Assembly: GCA_025349905.2 (NCBI GenBank) | Contig: MU624661.1 | Coordinates: 1-33,836, forward strand | Origin: Blastocladiella britannica | Lineage: Eukaryota; Blastocladiomycota; Blastocladiomycetes; Blastocladiales; Blastocladiaceae | Reading direction: 5' to 3' | DNA: 33,836 nt | Part shown: positions 19,174 through 28,900 of the stretch, one piece after another | How the letters are laid out: the number at the start of each line of letters is the position of its first letter | Position numbering within the stretch: the stretch's first letter is position 1 | Program-made: the position numbers and the translations under genes | The notes under the pieces: generated by a model | Told to the model about the DNA's origin: nothing | The model's database searches: none | What the model saw: the letters and a program-made list of their open reading frames with translations, nothing else

Positions 19174-20197
19174 CTACTTTGATGCAGCAGCACTCGCCCG
19201 CCCTCCTTTAACCGATCCCTTGGCTGCAGCGGCGGCGTTACTGGCAGCCGCACTGCGGATCGAGACCGAGCGTTTCCGACCATCGGCACCACCAGCACCG
19301 GTGCTGGATCCGGACCCCGCCGCCGCCGCCGCAACCATCCCTCCACCACCGCTACCAATGGAATTGCTAGCGTCATTGCTAACACTCCCACCCCCAAGCA
19401 TCCCAATCGAGTCCCCCACCGAGTCGGTGACGGCAATGGCGGGGGATGTCGTTCGGGTTCCCACGGCCGCGCTGGATGCACCGGGACCGCGTAACCATCC
19501 GGATGAGGATGGTGCGGGACCTTCGGAAGATGGGCTGGGATTGGATCCGACGGTCGTTGCTGCTGTCGAGGGTTCTTTGGTTGGCGCAACGGCAGCTGAA
19601 GCAGCAGCAGCAGCGGTGGATGGATTGTTGGCGCCAGCAGAAGACAGGTGTGCGGGCATTTGAATGTGTTTCTTGGTCATGCGCCGTCCCGCCGCTATAT
19701 TCAAAGGGCGATCAAGGATCCAGTGAGTACGAGCAAAAGTAAAGGAAAGCATGAAGCATAATACCATTTGGAAGCTTGAGAGTCCGATCGGCGGGCACGG
19801 CCGAGTCCGAGAGCGGCACGAACCGAGTGGGACCGCCGTCCTCATCTTTTCCCCCCATGCACACATATGTCAGCAAGCCATATTCTCATTTCCAATTGAC
19901 ATACCTTTGACAATCTTGACCAAAGTGCACACCATGCGCGGCTCAATGTACTTTTTCGCATACTCTTTGGGCTTGGAGTGCAAGTCCAGCATATCGCCCG
20001 CATCGGTAAACAAGTCGATCTGTTCCGGAAAATCCAGTTCCAGCGCGGTCTTGATGTGGCCCAGTAAGACAGTGTTGATGCAGTTGCAGTTGAAGAGCCG
20101 CTCCAGGTTATCTGCTTTTCAATATATTACTTGGTGTGGGGATCGTGGCTTGAAAAGATCTAACAGTACCCCCGTACTTGATCGTGAAAAATGACAT
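19174..20197 (-). CDS. CXorf65-family protein
   Basis: Four exons, 20197-20170, 20111-19905, 19845-19765 and 19694-19174, encode 278 residues. The first exon is only 28 nt. The spliced N-terminus reads MSFFTIKYGDNLERLFNCN, followed by a stretch with LLGHIK, IDLFTDAGDMLDL and a YAKKYIEPRMVCTLVKIV strand. This matches my recollection of the uncharacterised vertebrate CXorf65 family (short beta strand, YGD, FN-x-x-C, LL-x-x-I, DL-x-D-x-G). Exon 3 encodes the RFVPL segment also expected in that family. The C-terminal 150 residues are Ala/Ser/Gly-rich and look disordered. Function is unknown; a link to cilia or sperm has been inferred from where homologues occur. The gene converges on the phosphoribosyltransferase gene with a 56-bp gap. 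Splice sites are well supported, and family identity moderately so. Confidence 0.7.
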
Positions 20198-20257
20198 TGT
20201 TATTGAAGTTGGGAAACTCGTGTTGGGAAAGAGCTTGCAGAATTGTGGACATTTTTG

Positions 20258-21322
20258 TTAGCCGCGGTAATTGTTCTTGCGCTCACGCATCTCGGCCATC
20301 ACCGCAAGTGGGGTAGCACCCTGCATGCCCATGGCCGCTTGGACTGCGGGGTCGCGGATCCGTAAGAACGGGTTGGTTGCCAGTTCTTCGCCGATCGTGC
20401 CGGGAACAGTGCATTCTGGGAGAGATCCTAAGCGGTCGGTTAAGGCTTGGTTGGTTGGGTCGACGGTCATTGCAAACTGGGATGAATTGGAGTGAGATCC
20501 ATGGGGAAAGGGGATGTGAAGGGCGTGGTTGTACCTTGAGATTCGACTTGGTGTACTCGTGCCCGCAGTACACGCGCGTATCCTCCGGCAGGCCAGCCAA
20601 AACATCAAGACTGTCGCTCATTTCGGCTGCGGTGCCTTCAAAGAATCGGCCGCATCCGCCTGATCCGTCGAAAAGTGATTAGTCATGATCCAACTCAACA
20701 AGAGTGGAATGGACCCACCGAGAAACAGCGTATCGCCCGTAAACACCGCCCCACCACCCAGAATCAAGTCCTTCGTTTTGGGATCCAGTACCATCGCATG
20801 GTAAGACAAGTGCCCACGAGTGTGGCAGGGCGTGTGCAGCGCCAGCACCGAAATGGAGTCGCCGAGTTTCACCTGGTCGCCGTTGCGTAACCTGTGCGAC
20901 AGAGCGGCGATGCGTTCGTCTCCGCCATACACGGGCACGTTTGGTTTAGTGGCGGTCAGGGCCGCGTTGCCGCCGGCGTGGTCGGTGTGGTGGTGGGTAG
21001 TCCTGTACTATTGTACTCAGGATGTGGTTTTCATCAGTGAGAATTGAAAGAATACGGACAGGATCATGGTCACATCGACTCCGAGCTTGGCGGCGGCGGC
21101 AAGGACCTTCTCGGGCTCGACGGGGTCGATAGCCGCGGCTAATAGTTCATTTAGCGTTAACGGCTGAATGAAAATGAAGGTAATAGGATAGATACCGGTC
21201 TTGGTCGCACGATCCACCAGCAGGTACGCGTAGTTGTCGCTCAGGCACGGGATCGGGTGAATGTCCATGATTCCAGCTCTTACTGTGCTGTTAAAGAGAC
21301 AGCGGCCAAGGTGTCTTAACAT
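20258..21322 (-). CDS. Hydroxyacylglutathione hydrolase (glyoxalase II)
   Basis: Five exons, 21322-21196, 21138-21060, 21002-20719, 20659-20535 and 20476-20258, encode 277 residues. The enzyme hydrolyses S-lactoylglutathione to lactate and glutathione in methylglyoxal detoxification. The metallo-beta-lactamase signature [11 protein letters not shown] begins at residue 71 and straddles the exon 2/3 junction. Further metal ligands are in [15 protein letters not shown] and YCGHEYT, followed by the family C-terminal helix ending in the RKNN element that binds glutathione. Two in-frame ATGs exist. The upstream one adds 18 residues rich in Arg and hydrophobics ([17 protein letters not shown]), which resemble a mitochondrial presequence. 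Met19 ([17 protein letters not shown]) gives a cytosolic-length enzyme of 259 residues. Intron 2 uses the weak donor GTCCGT, but it is needed to restore the motif. Confidence 0.95.
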
Positions 21323-21372
21323 CCTGGTTTCTCTTTGAAAGGTGTCCAGTCACTGTATTAACAGAAGAAATT
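21323..21372. promoter_or_regulatory. 50-bp divergent promoter, glyoxalase II and NPL4
   Basis: The start codons of the two divergent genes are only 50 bp apart, so 5' leaders must be extremely short or overlap. No TATA box is visible. If glyoxalase II initiates at Met19 the gap grows to 104 bp. Confidence 0.6.
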
Positions 21373-23442
21373 ATGCCCCCGGCCACGGTATGCTACTTTA
21401 TAAATAAGAACCAGTCATTCAAGCCATTCACCTTCACGAACAGTACATTCTCCGCCTCCGCACCCGCGACGGCACCCACCGCGTGTCTCTGCCGCCGTCG
21501 GCCCCGATCGACGCCGTGTGGTCCGCGGCGTACGAGCTGATTGGCGGGATTGCCGAGTTCTCGCTGTTTGCGCCCACGGGGGCGCCCCTGCAACGCTCGG
21601 GACCCTCGATCGCTGAATGTGGGCTGAGTCACGGCGATATGCTCATGGTCCAGTATTCCGCTCCTTCAACTGTTGCTCCAACTGCTGCTGCTCCAACGGT
21701 TACTTCGACGGTTACTGCTGCGATAGACCCGATCGACGCTGCTCTGGCCAAGTTGCCCGGTCTGATCCAGCGGCCACGCGATCCGACCTTGTACGTTATT
21801 ACTTACAGTATTGGGTATACCATACTCACTCTAAACCACACAAACAGCTGCCGCCACGGCGAAAAGGGCATGTGCGACTACTGCTCCCCGCTCGAGGTAT
21901 CTCTTATATTTCTTCATTTCCTCCATTCGATATGACTAACCAAGCCAAAATACAAAGCCCTACGATGCTACCTACCTCGACTCCAACAAGATCAAGCACA
22001 TGTCGTACAACGCGTACATGCGCAAGCTCGGCGTCACCGCCGCCCCCGGCGCCACGCCACTCGACCCGCCCAACTCCCGCGTCCTGGTGCCCTGCCCCTC
22101 ACGCTCGCACGCTCCCTGGCCCGCGTCCATCTGCTCCAAGTGCCAGCCGTCGGCGGTCACCCTGGCCCGGCAGACGTGGCGGACAGTGGACCACGTGGAG
22201 TTTGAGACGCCCGACTTGGTGGAACAAGTGATTGGGAGCTGGCGCATGTCGGGCGCGCAGCGGGTGGCACTGCTGTTGGGCCAGTACGCGGCGTACGACG
22301 GGGTCCCGCTGGGCGTTAAAGCGGTGGTGCGCGCGGTGTTTGAGGTCGCGCAGCACGGCGCCGCCGACGGCGTGGTGTGGGTCGGGGTCCCTGGCGGCGA
22401 AAGTGCCTCACATGCGGGCGGACCCATAACGGCGTCGCCCGAGGAAGCGGCCGAGGCCGACCACGCGCTGAAATCGGCGCTGACCGCCGCCGCCGCATGT
22501 GGGCTGGTGCCCGTCGGGTGGATGGTGACCGACCTAGCGGACGCGGGGAAGGGAGACGGCACGGTGGCGTGCAAGCGCCACGACGCGTCGTATTTCCTCA
22601 CGTCGCTCGAGGTGCGCCTCGCCGCGCACTTGCAGCGCACGTTCCCGCACGGAAACCCGCGGTCGCCCACGGGCATCTTCGGGTCGCGGTTCGCCACTGT
22701 CGTGGTGACGGGCAACAAGTCCGGCGCCATCGAGCCCGAGGCGTGGCAGGTGTCGGAGTGCGCGGTGGCCCTGGTCGACGCCGACCTGGTGGAACCGTCG
22801 ACGGTCCCCGGAACCATGCTGGTGCGTGAAGCCGAGCCCAAGGTGCGGTACGTGCCCGATATCATGTACGTTGCCCGCAACGAGTACGGGACCAACGTGT
22901 CGCACCGCGCCGACCAAGGGAAAGGGTTCCCTGTCGATTACCTGCTGGTCAACTTGACCACGGGCTTTCCCACTGCCGCCAACGCGACTGAACCGATGTT
23001 TCCGGGCCGCACATACCCGCAAGCGCACCGCGCGCTCGTGGACCCGGCGCACTGCCAGTCCGAGTCGTCGCTGGCCCGGTTCATTCACCACCACCCGACC
23101 GGTGGGGACCAGGCGCGCGTGATTCCCGATTTCGCGTTCCTGCAGCACGTGGCCGCGCTCGGGATCTTGCCGGCTGACCAGTTCAACGAGCTGGCAGCGG
23201 CGTTCGTGCATGCTCGTGGAGTCGGGGTGACCGGTACGGCTGCGTGGATGACGCTGACGGCGCTGGTTCCCGAGCCGGCGGAGGTGCAGCGGACGGCGGC
23301 GGCTGCTGCTGTATCATCGGGTGACGGTGGTTCTGGTGGTGTAGGTTCAGGAAGTAGTGCTGGACCGTGGACATGCCGGCACTGCACATTCACCAACATG
23401 ACAGGCGCGGATTGCGAGATGTGTGGGTTGCCTCGTGGATAA
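21373..23442 (+). CDS. Nuclear protein localization protein 4 (Cdc48/p97 cofactor NPL4)
   Basis: Four exons, 21373-21387, 21444-21790, 21848-21896 and 21958-23442, encode 631 residues. With Ufd1, NPL4 forms the adaptor that lets Cdc48/p97 unfold ubiquitinated proteins in ER-associated and other degradation. Exon 1 has only five codons. Exon 2 gives a ubiquitin-like fold opening YILRLRTRDGTHRVSLP. The zinc-binding region follows: FCRHGEKGMCDYC across intron 2, then PYD after intron 3, then APWPASICSKCQPSAVTL and WRTVDHVEFE. The MPN-like NPL4 domain (SGAQRVALLLGQYAAYDGVP region, onward to ARVIPDFAFLQHVAALG) completes the core. The last 24 residues form an NZF zinc finger (WTCRHCTFTN and CEMCGLP), which binds ubiquitin. 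Metazoan NPL4 has this finger and budding-yeast Npl4 lacks it. Confidence 0.95.
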
Positions 23443-23613
23443 AATATATAGGAGTTCGGACTGTTTGCGACCCCCCTTTGGTGACAACCAGAAAACGTGA
23501 GATCACGAGACAATCGAATTTCGACGCGCGCTTGCAGGCAGTAGTTAGTGGAAACCCCCTCCCCCGCCCACGGCAATTTACCACCCCCAACGTTAAATTT
23601 GCTTTTATCAGAA

Positions 23614-24406
23614 ATGACCGCTCCCCTTGTGCAGGTCGGCCGCGTTGTTCTCGTGACCTACGGCCCCGACGCCGGCAAGCTCGCCACCGTCGTCGACATT
23701 GTTGACCACAACCGCGTACGTTCTAACTTATGTCGGGTGAATGTGTGCCGTGTGTGCCGTGTGTGTGTGTGCGTGTGTGTGTGTGTGTGTGGCCTTTTAC
23801 CAGCAATATTGGTCGACAATCGCGGTCATATCGCGGAAAACGAATCGACCGAATAAGCCGCGGCAGCAGTTGTACTCGCACCCTGCATCATCGCCGCGGT
23901 ATCGATTCCGAAACACTCGCATTGGTTAATTCAACGGAACGAATCGAACCCAAATGAATCTCGCTACTGTCTGAATGATGTTAAAAGCTGGACACACAAA
24001 TATGGACCATATACACACGCACACCCTGGAGCAAGGAGGACTATGCCGCCAAAACCATGTCCAATAATAATAATAATAATAATAATACTCATTCCACGTT
24101 GCTTTATAGGTGCTGGTTGATGGCCCCACCACCGGCGTCAAGCGCCAGGTGCTGTCGTTCAAGCGTCTGTCGCTGACCAAGATTGTGCTCGAGAACATCC
24201 CCCGCACGATCGGCTCCGGTGCTCTGGCCAAGAAGGTTGCTGCTCAGGACCTCGAGGGCAAGTGGAACGCGACTGCTCGCGCCCAGAAGCTCGCCCAGCG
24301 CACTACCCGCGCGAACCTGTCGGACTTTGGCCGCTTCAAGGTGTACCTGCTCCGCAAGAAGGCGTCGGCGATCAAGAACAAGATTGCCAAGTCCGTCAAG
24401 GTTTGA
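23614..24406 (+). CDS. Large ribosomal subunit protein eL14
   Basis: Two exons, 23614-23715 and 24110-24406, encode 132 residues, the normal fungal size. eL14 is a structural protein of the 60S subunit. The KOW-like N-terminus reads [29 protein letters not shown], seen as [14 protein letters not shown] and [13 protein letters not shown], and the second exon opens [20 protein letters not shown]. The C-terminus is a Lys/Arg-rich helix. Acceptor TTTATAG is clear. The single intron is 394 nt, four to seven times longer than most others in the window, and contains repeats and a strongly self-complementary core described separately. The next gene starts 90 bp downstream on the same strand. Confidence 0.96.
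23743..23791 (+). repeat. (GT)n microsatellite in the eL14 intron
   Basis: An almost pure GT dinucleotide tract with a few interruptions lies near the 5' end of the eL14 intron. It contributes to the intron's unusual length and would be polymorphic between isolates. Confidence 0.9.
23811..23916 (+). ncRNA. Structured element in the eL14 intron, possible H/ACA-like snoRNA
   Basis: Two self-complementary blocks lie in the middle of the intron. Block 1 pairs GGTCGA (23811-23816) with TCGACC (23845-23850) around an inner CGCG/CGCG stem, leaving an internal loop. After the purine-rich linker GAATAA (23851-23856), block 2 pairs CCGCGGC (23858-23864) with GCCGCGG (23893-23899) around an inner GCAG/CTGC stem. 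An ACA trinucleotide follows at 23913-23915. Hairpin, hinge, hairpin, ACA is the layout of H/ACA pseudouridylation guides, which often live in ribosomal-protein introns. Against this, the hinge matches ANANNA in only five of six places, and ACA lies 13 nt past the second stem rather than directly at its base. An alternative stem GAATCGA/TCGATTC (23842-23848 with 23902-23908) competes with block 1. Confidence 0.25.
24063..24086 (+). repeat. (AAT)8 microsatellite near the eL14 intron acceptor
   Basis: Eight AAT units end 23 nt before the acceptor of the eL14 intron. It may overlap the branch-point region and is a likely length polymorphism. Confidence 0.9.
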
Positions 24407-24491
24407 ATGAATGTAATCATTTCATTTGAATGAAATTTTACTCGTTTTGGGAATCCCCCCTTTAATTCATCAAAAATATCTTGAAAATAAT

Positions 24492-24500
24492 ATGAAATGA
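24492..24500 (+). promoter_or_regulatory. Two-codon upstream ORF overlapping the start of the seven-helix protein
   Basis: ATG AAA TGA at 24492-24500 is a minimal upstream reading frame. Its stop TGA shares bases with the main ATG at 24497, forming ATGA. If the transcript leader includes it, ribosomes would have to skip or reinitiate to make the main protein, which could hold expression low. Confidence 0.4.
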
Positions 24501-25936
24501 CTGATCCCGTCGCCGCCGCTGACATCGCTCCTCTAGCGCTGTCGGTCGGCGTCCACTCGTTCGGGTTCCTGTGCTCGGTCTCATTTGCGATCCACGGGTT
24601 GATCCTGTACATGCAACGAAGGCGAAAACGAAAGGCATCATCCACTGCAACACCTCCACCGCCTCCAGCGATCCAACAGCAACGAGCAGCCCAACAGGCA
24701 CTGTACTGGTTCGTGGTCGCGGGAACGCATGCCGCAGGCGCCGTGAGCGGGTACGCCGACTTATTCGCGTTCGCCGACTGCCATTCCGCCGAAGGGTTCA
24801 GTGCGCGACGCCTTAACGTCCGCGACGAGTGTTTGGGTACACGCATTCGCGCGTACACGTCGCTCATGCAACCGCTGCTGATCCCCATGTACCCTTTGCT
24901 CTTGTTTCGGCTTGTGGTGCCCGTATGGACAATTTCGAATCGATGGCGGCACTATGTTACGGTGGCCGTGATGGCGATTGCGGGAGTGACCGCGGCGGCG
25001 TACGAAGGGATCATGGTCGCGCAACTGGTATACTGGGCCACCCGACCCACGGGGAACGGGGTGGGTGGTACACGGTGGATCGAGTTCGAGGCCGCGTCGT
25101 ACCGAGCCCTAGCGCTAGCGTTTTACGCGTGGACGCTGTTTCTGCTGTCCGTGGGCGTGGTGTCGCAGATCCTTGCGCTGCGTGTTCTGTCGACGCTGGC
25201 ATTGCCGGCAAAGTACTCGCCTGTACGACCGCCAGGACGACGGACGCTGGCCAACTCGACGTCGGCAATGGCCATGCGCGCATCAGCCGCAATCTTGGCC
25301 ACCGTCGTCGCGAGGTCGAGCGGGGGTACGCTTCCGACCGGCGGCATGAGCGCCGCTACTATGGACAGCGGAAGTGGTGCCGCAACAACTACGGGACACA
25401 CGTCGCCTTCGGTTCCCGCGATCGTCGACATGGCCGCGGCCATCGCCGTCCCCCATCCGCCACCTCCACCACCCGGTCCACCACATGTCTCACCACCCAT
25501 CCCCAAACGTCCGAGACATATCAACCCGCTCGCCGCGCGGTACTCCCGCACGCTCCGCAACCTGCGTCGCGTCGCCTCATGCACGGCGCTGGCCATGGGG
25601 ATGATCGGGTACAATTTGGTCGTCACCGAGTCCCCGACGCTGTACGAGGCGCTCGGGTGGACGGGCGCGCACGCGATCATGGCCGTGTTCTGTTACTCGG
25701 AGTGGCTGATTCGCGATTTACTGGCGATTCGGAAACGGGTGCTGGCGATGCCGACGGAAATGGAGCCGCCGGTGGCGGTGGTAAGGACGGGGAATGCCAG
25801 TTGTTCTTGGTCCAGTGATGGGGAAGATCAGTCGATGAGGGATACAAGAAAGGATCGTGAGACGAGGATCGAGGCAGTGACGATTGGGCCAGCAGGCAGT
25901 GCAGGAGGAACAAGAGCAGACCATTCAGTTATGTAA
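24497..25936 (+). CDS. Seven-transmembrane protein with GPCR-like topology
   Basis: A single exon of 479 residues, family not recognised. Hydrophobic segments fall at about 12-38, 66-92, 118-142, 150-177, 195-227, 355-375 and 390-410. The first loop carries RRRKRK, which by the positive-inside rule is cytosolic and places the N-terminus outside. The loop between helices 2 and 3 has two Cys (ADCHS and DECLG). A roughly 125-residue Pro/Ala-rich loop lies between helices 5 and 6, and a hydrophilic tail of about 65 residues follows helix 7 (WLIRDLLAIRKRVL). Seven helices, an outside N-terminus, a long third intracellular loop and a cytosolic tail are the plan of G-protein-coupled receptors, but no class-specific motif is evident, so receptor function is inference. 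The gene converges on the long disordered protein with only 39 bp between stop codons. Confidence 0.8.
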   Translation: MTDPVAAADIAPLALSVGVHSFGFLCSVSFAIHGLILYMQRRRKRKASSTATPPPPPAIQQQRAAQQALYWFVVAGTHAAGAVSGYADLFAFADCHSAEGFSARRLNVRDECLGTRIRAYTSLMQPLLIPMYPLLLFRLVVPVWTISNRWRHYVTVAVMAIAGVTAAAYEGIMVAQLVYWATRPTGNGVGGTRWIEFEAASYRALALAFYAWTLFLLSVGVVSQILALRVLSTLALPAKYSPVRPPGRRTLANSTSAMAMRASAAILATVVARSSGGTLPTGGMSAATMDSGSGAATTTGHTSPSVPAIVDMAAAIAVPHPPPPPPGPPHVSPPIPKRPRHINPLAARYSRTLRNLRRVASCTALAMGMIGYNLVVTESPTLYEALGWTGAHAIMAVFCYSEWLIRDLLAIRKRVLAMPTEMEPPVAVVRTGNASCSWSSDGEDQSMRDTRKDRETRIEAVTIGPAGSAGGTRADHSVM

Positions 25937-25975
25937 AAAAAAAAATTCCCAAAAAATAGAGATATACATGTAGGG

Positions 25976-28900
25976 TTACAGTAGATCCACCAGCGCCCGC
26001 ATCCCTTCCACGGCCGCATCCAATCTCGCAGTGGCCACGTCGGCGGCGGCCGCGTCGCGCGCGAGCTCGGCCACCAGCCGCTCGCACCGGCCCAGCCTCA
26101 CCCCCAGTGCGAAATGCACCGCGAACTCGGCCTCGCACGCGTCCCTTGCGTCCCTGACCGCGTCCCGCGCCTCCCTTGTCAGTAACGCCACCTGAACCCG
26201 TGGGTCATTTGGGTCGTTGACCGCGGCCCGTAACACGGCCGCCAGCGCCGTGGTAGTATCCGCTTTGCCCTTGGGGTTAATGCCCAAGGGCGGCGGCGAG
26301 TGCGGAAGCCCCGTCAACGACATGGCCGAGACCGGCAGGCGCGAGTGATCCGTTCCGTGCTCGTCATGGTCAAACCCATGAAACCGCGACATGGGCGGCG
26401 ACGACGCCCCGAGGCCCGACGCGATGGCGGCGGCGTTCGGGCTCATGGCGGTTGGGTGCGTCAGCATGCCCGACGACCCGCCCATGAATGACGACCGCAA
26501 GATCGATGCGCGGCGCGGCGACGACGGGACCAAAGCCATCGTGGCGGTGCCACTGGCGGGCACGGGTGCTGCGAACGACGCAAACGATAAAATCACGGGA
26601 GACGACGGCTGGTTGGGCGGCGTGGTGGATGGCGGGGTCGCCAAGTAACTCGAGTCGGCGGCAGTGGAAAACCCGGTACTGGAAGGCCGGCCTTGTAAGC
26701 CGATCGGAACCAACATTGACTGTGGCCGTTGCTGGTGCTGGTGATGCACAAGTGACGGCGGAGACGGCCATGGAGCGGCAGCAGAGGGATACTGCTGTTG
26801 TTGCGTTGCCAGCGTCGCCATGGCCACGTCGCTTCTCTTATCGGCAAACGAGTCGGCCGGAAGTGCGACCGCCTGCGCGTACGCCACGGCCGCCAGCACG
26901 TCCTCGCGCGATGCGCCGGGCACAAACGCCGACGCGTTTGCAGCGGCCGCCGCATCGTCAAGCACCACGTCGTCGTCGTCGGCGGCGCGCGACGCGGGAG
27001 GCGCCAAATCGACCTCTTCGTCGTCCTGGCCACCGCCACCACGACCGTTGGGGTGGGGCCTGTCGGGGTGGTGGTCTTCGTCCATGACGAACAACGCCGA
27101 AGACGAAGGGTGCTCGGGCCGGCGGGTGCTGCGGCGCGCGTGCCAGGCCGCGAGATCGTCAGCTGCTACCGTTGCCGCTATAGCTACGGGAGCTGCCATG
27201 ACATCTTCGCCGCGCGTGTGCGACCGCCGCATCCCGTCCACGCCCGCATGGGCCGGCGCTACACGCTCGCGCCAGGCATCAATGGCCGCCCACTGTTCCG
27301 GTGGCTGCTCGACCGTTGGAGTGGTGAGATCGTGCTTCAGCGGCAGAGAAGGCGCCGCGGCGATTGGTGACGCATCGCCGTCCTCCTCGCCCACATCCGA
27401 GAGTCCCGCGCGCCACCGGCGCACCACCGACGACCCGGCCCGCGACGACGACCCGACCGGCACCGATATTTCGCTGGTACCGTCGTCGTCGTCCTCGTGA
27501 ATGGTGTTGTCCGCGGCCCATCGGCTCGAGACCACCGACGCAGTGCCAACTGCGCTGTTCGTATCGGCTCCAGTAACAGAACCAGCAGCAGCACTAGCGG
27601 GATCCTGGTCGTCCTCGTCGGCGTCTCCGACCCATGCGCTGGTGGACCGGCGCCGCCGCCGGCGCCGCCGCCACACGGGCACCGCTGTTCTCGCTGCTGT
27701 CGCCTTGGGCGAAGGTGTGCGTGTACGGTGCTTTGGCTGGGGTCGGGGCGGTGATTGGGGTGGTGGCGGCGCCAACGAGAGTCCACCAAGCACGGACTCG
27801 GGCCGGCGAGGCGGACTGGTAGCTTCCAGGGCGTTGCCGTGGGCCTTCAAGTGTGTGCGACGAACCCCGCCAGCCCGTGGCGCCGGTGGAGGAGCGATTC
27901 CGGCCAAGAACCGCCACAAGTCCGGTGCAGGCGCGTCGAGCCGGCGCGCACGGCGTTCAGTTGCGGTTCCGTCGGCGACGACCAGCGAACTGGCAGGACC
28001 GCTTGAGTTGCTGTGGTTGCTCGTTTCTTCCAGGACCGCGTCCAGTGCGTGCGCGGCCGCCGAACCTGCTCCCAGTGGTGGCGGCGGTGGCGGGAGCAGG
28101 GGTGCGGCAGTGGCGGTGGAGATCCACGACATGCGAGCCGCGGCCCGTCGTTGGTCCGCGTCATCGTTGTGATCGGCGGTAGACAAGGGGCGGCGCAGCG
28201 AGGATGTGGGCCGTGGCGGCCGCGCTGAGCCCATGGACCCGTACGCGGACGAGGGGGCGGCAGTGGACGCGGCCGCGCTGGCAGCATGAGCCGCCGCAGG
28301 AATACCGGACGCGACCGACCACCGCACCGACTCGCCGACGGCCGAATCGTCATCATTTCCATCGTCTGACGCGGCTTCTGGGAGTCCACGCCGAACCGGC
28401 GCCACCGCTACCATCGCCGGCGCTCCCGCTTGCGGTACCGGACTTGCAGCAATGCTTTCGGTGGACGCCAGATCCAGCATGGCCGACGTGGCCGCCGGGT
28501 CGCAAGCAGTGATGGCCGTGAGCCACGACGACGACATGCGGCGCATGTGCGCGCGCACGCGTCCCGCGGCCGCCGCCCCGCCATCATCGTCGTGGTGGTC
28601 AGTGCGGTGCGCACCAGTTCCTGAAGCGGCGGCGGCAGCAGCCACTAGCGGCGCGGGCGGAAGCATGCCGTCGGCGGCTTGGCGCAGGATGTGCACGCGG
28701 GCGGACGTGCGGGATTGCGGCGGGGCCGCAGCATCTGCTGTTGGTAGCTCCCGTTGCGGCTGCGGAGGCATGGAAGCCAGCGCACGCGGGGCAAAGATGC
28801 GCCACTGACCTGACACTGATGATGAGCGGTCGGGCGGCGACACCGGAGGGACCGGCGGCGCCGCGTCGTCCGAATCGATTTCCTCGTACGTCCCCGCCGA

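Noticed and set aside
23811..24010. C/D-box snoRNA in the eL14 intron
   Set aside because: A C-box-like ATGATG and a CTGA occur, but in the wrong order and without a terminal stem.
27501..28172. Plus-strand open frame of 223 codons within the long low-complexity gene
   Set aside because: Low-complexity GC-rich DNA is open in several frames; no supporting feature, whereas the minus frame continues for over 3 kb.
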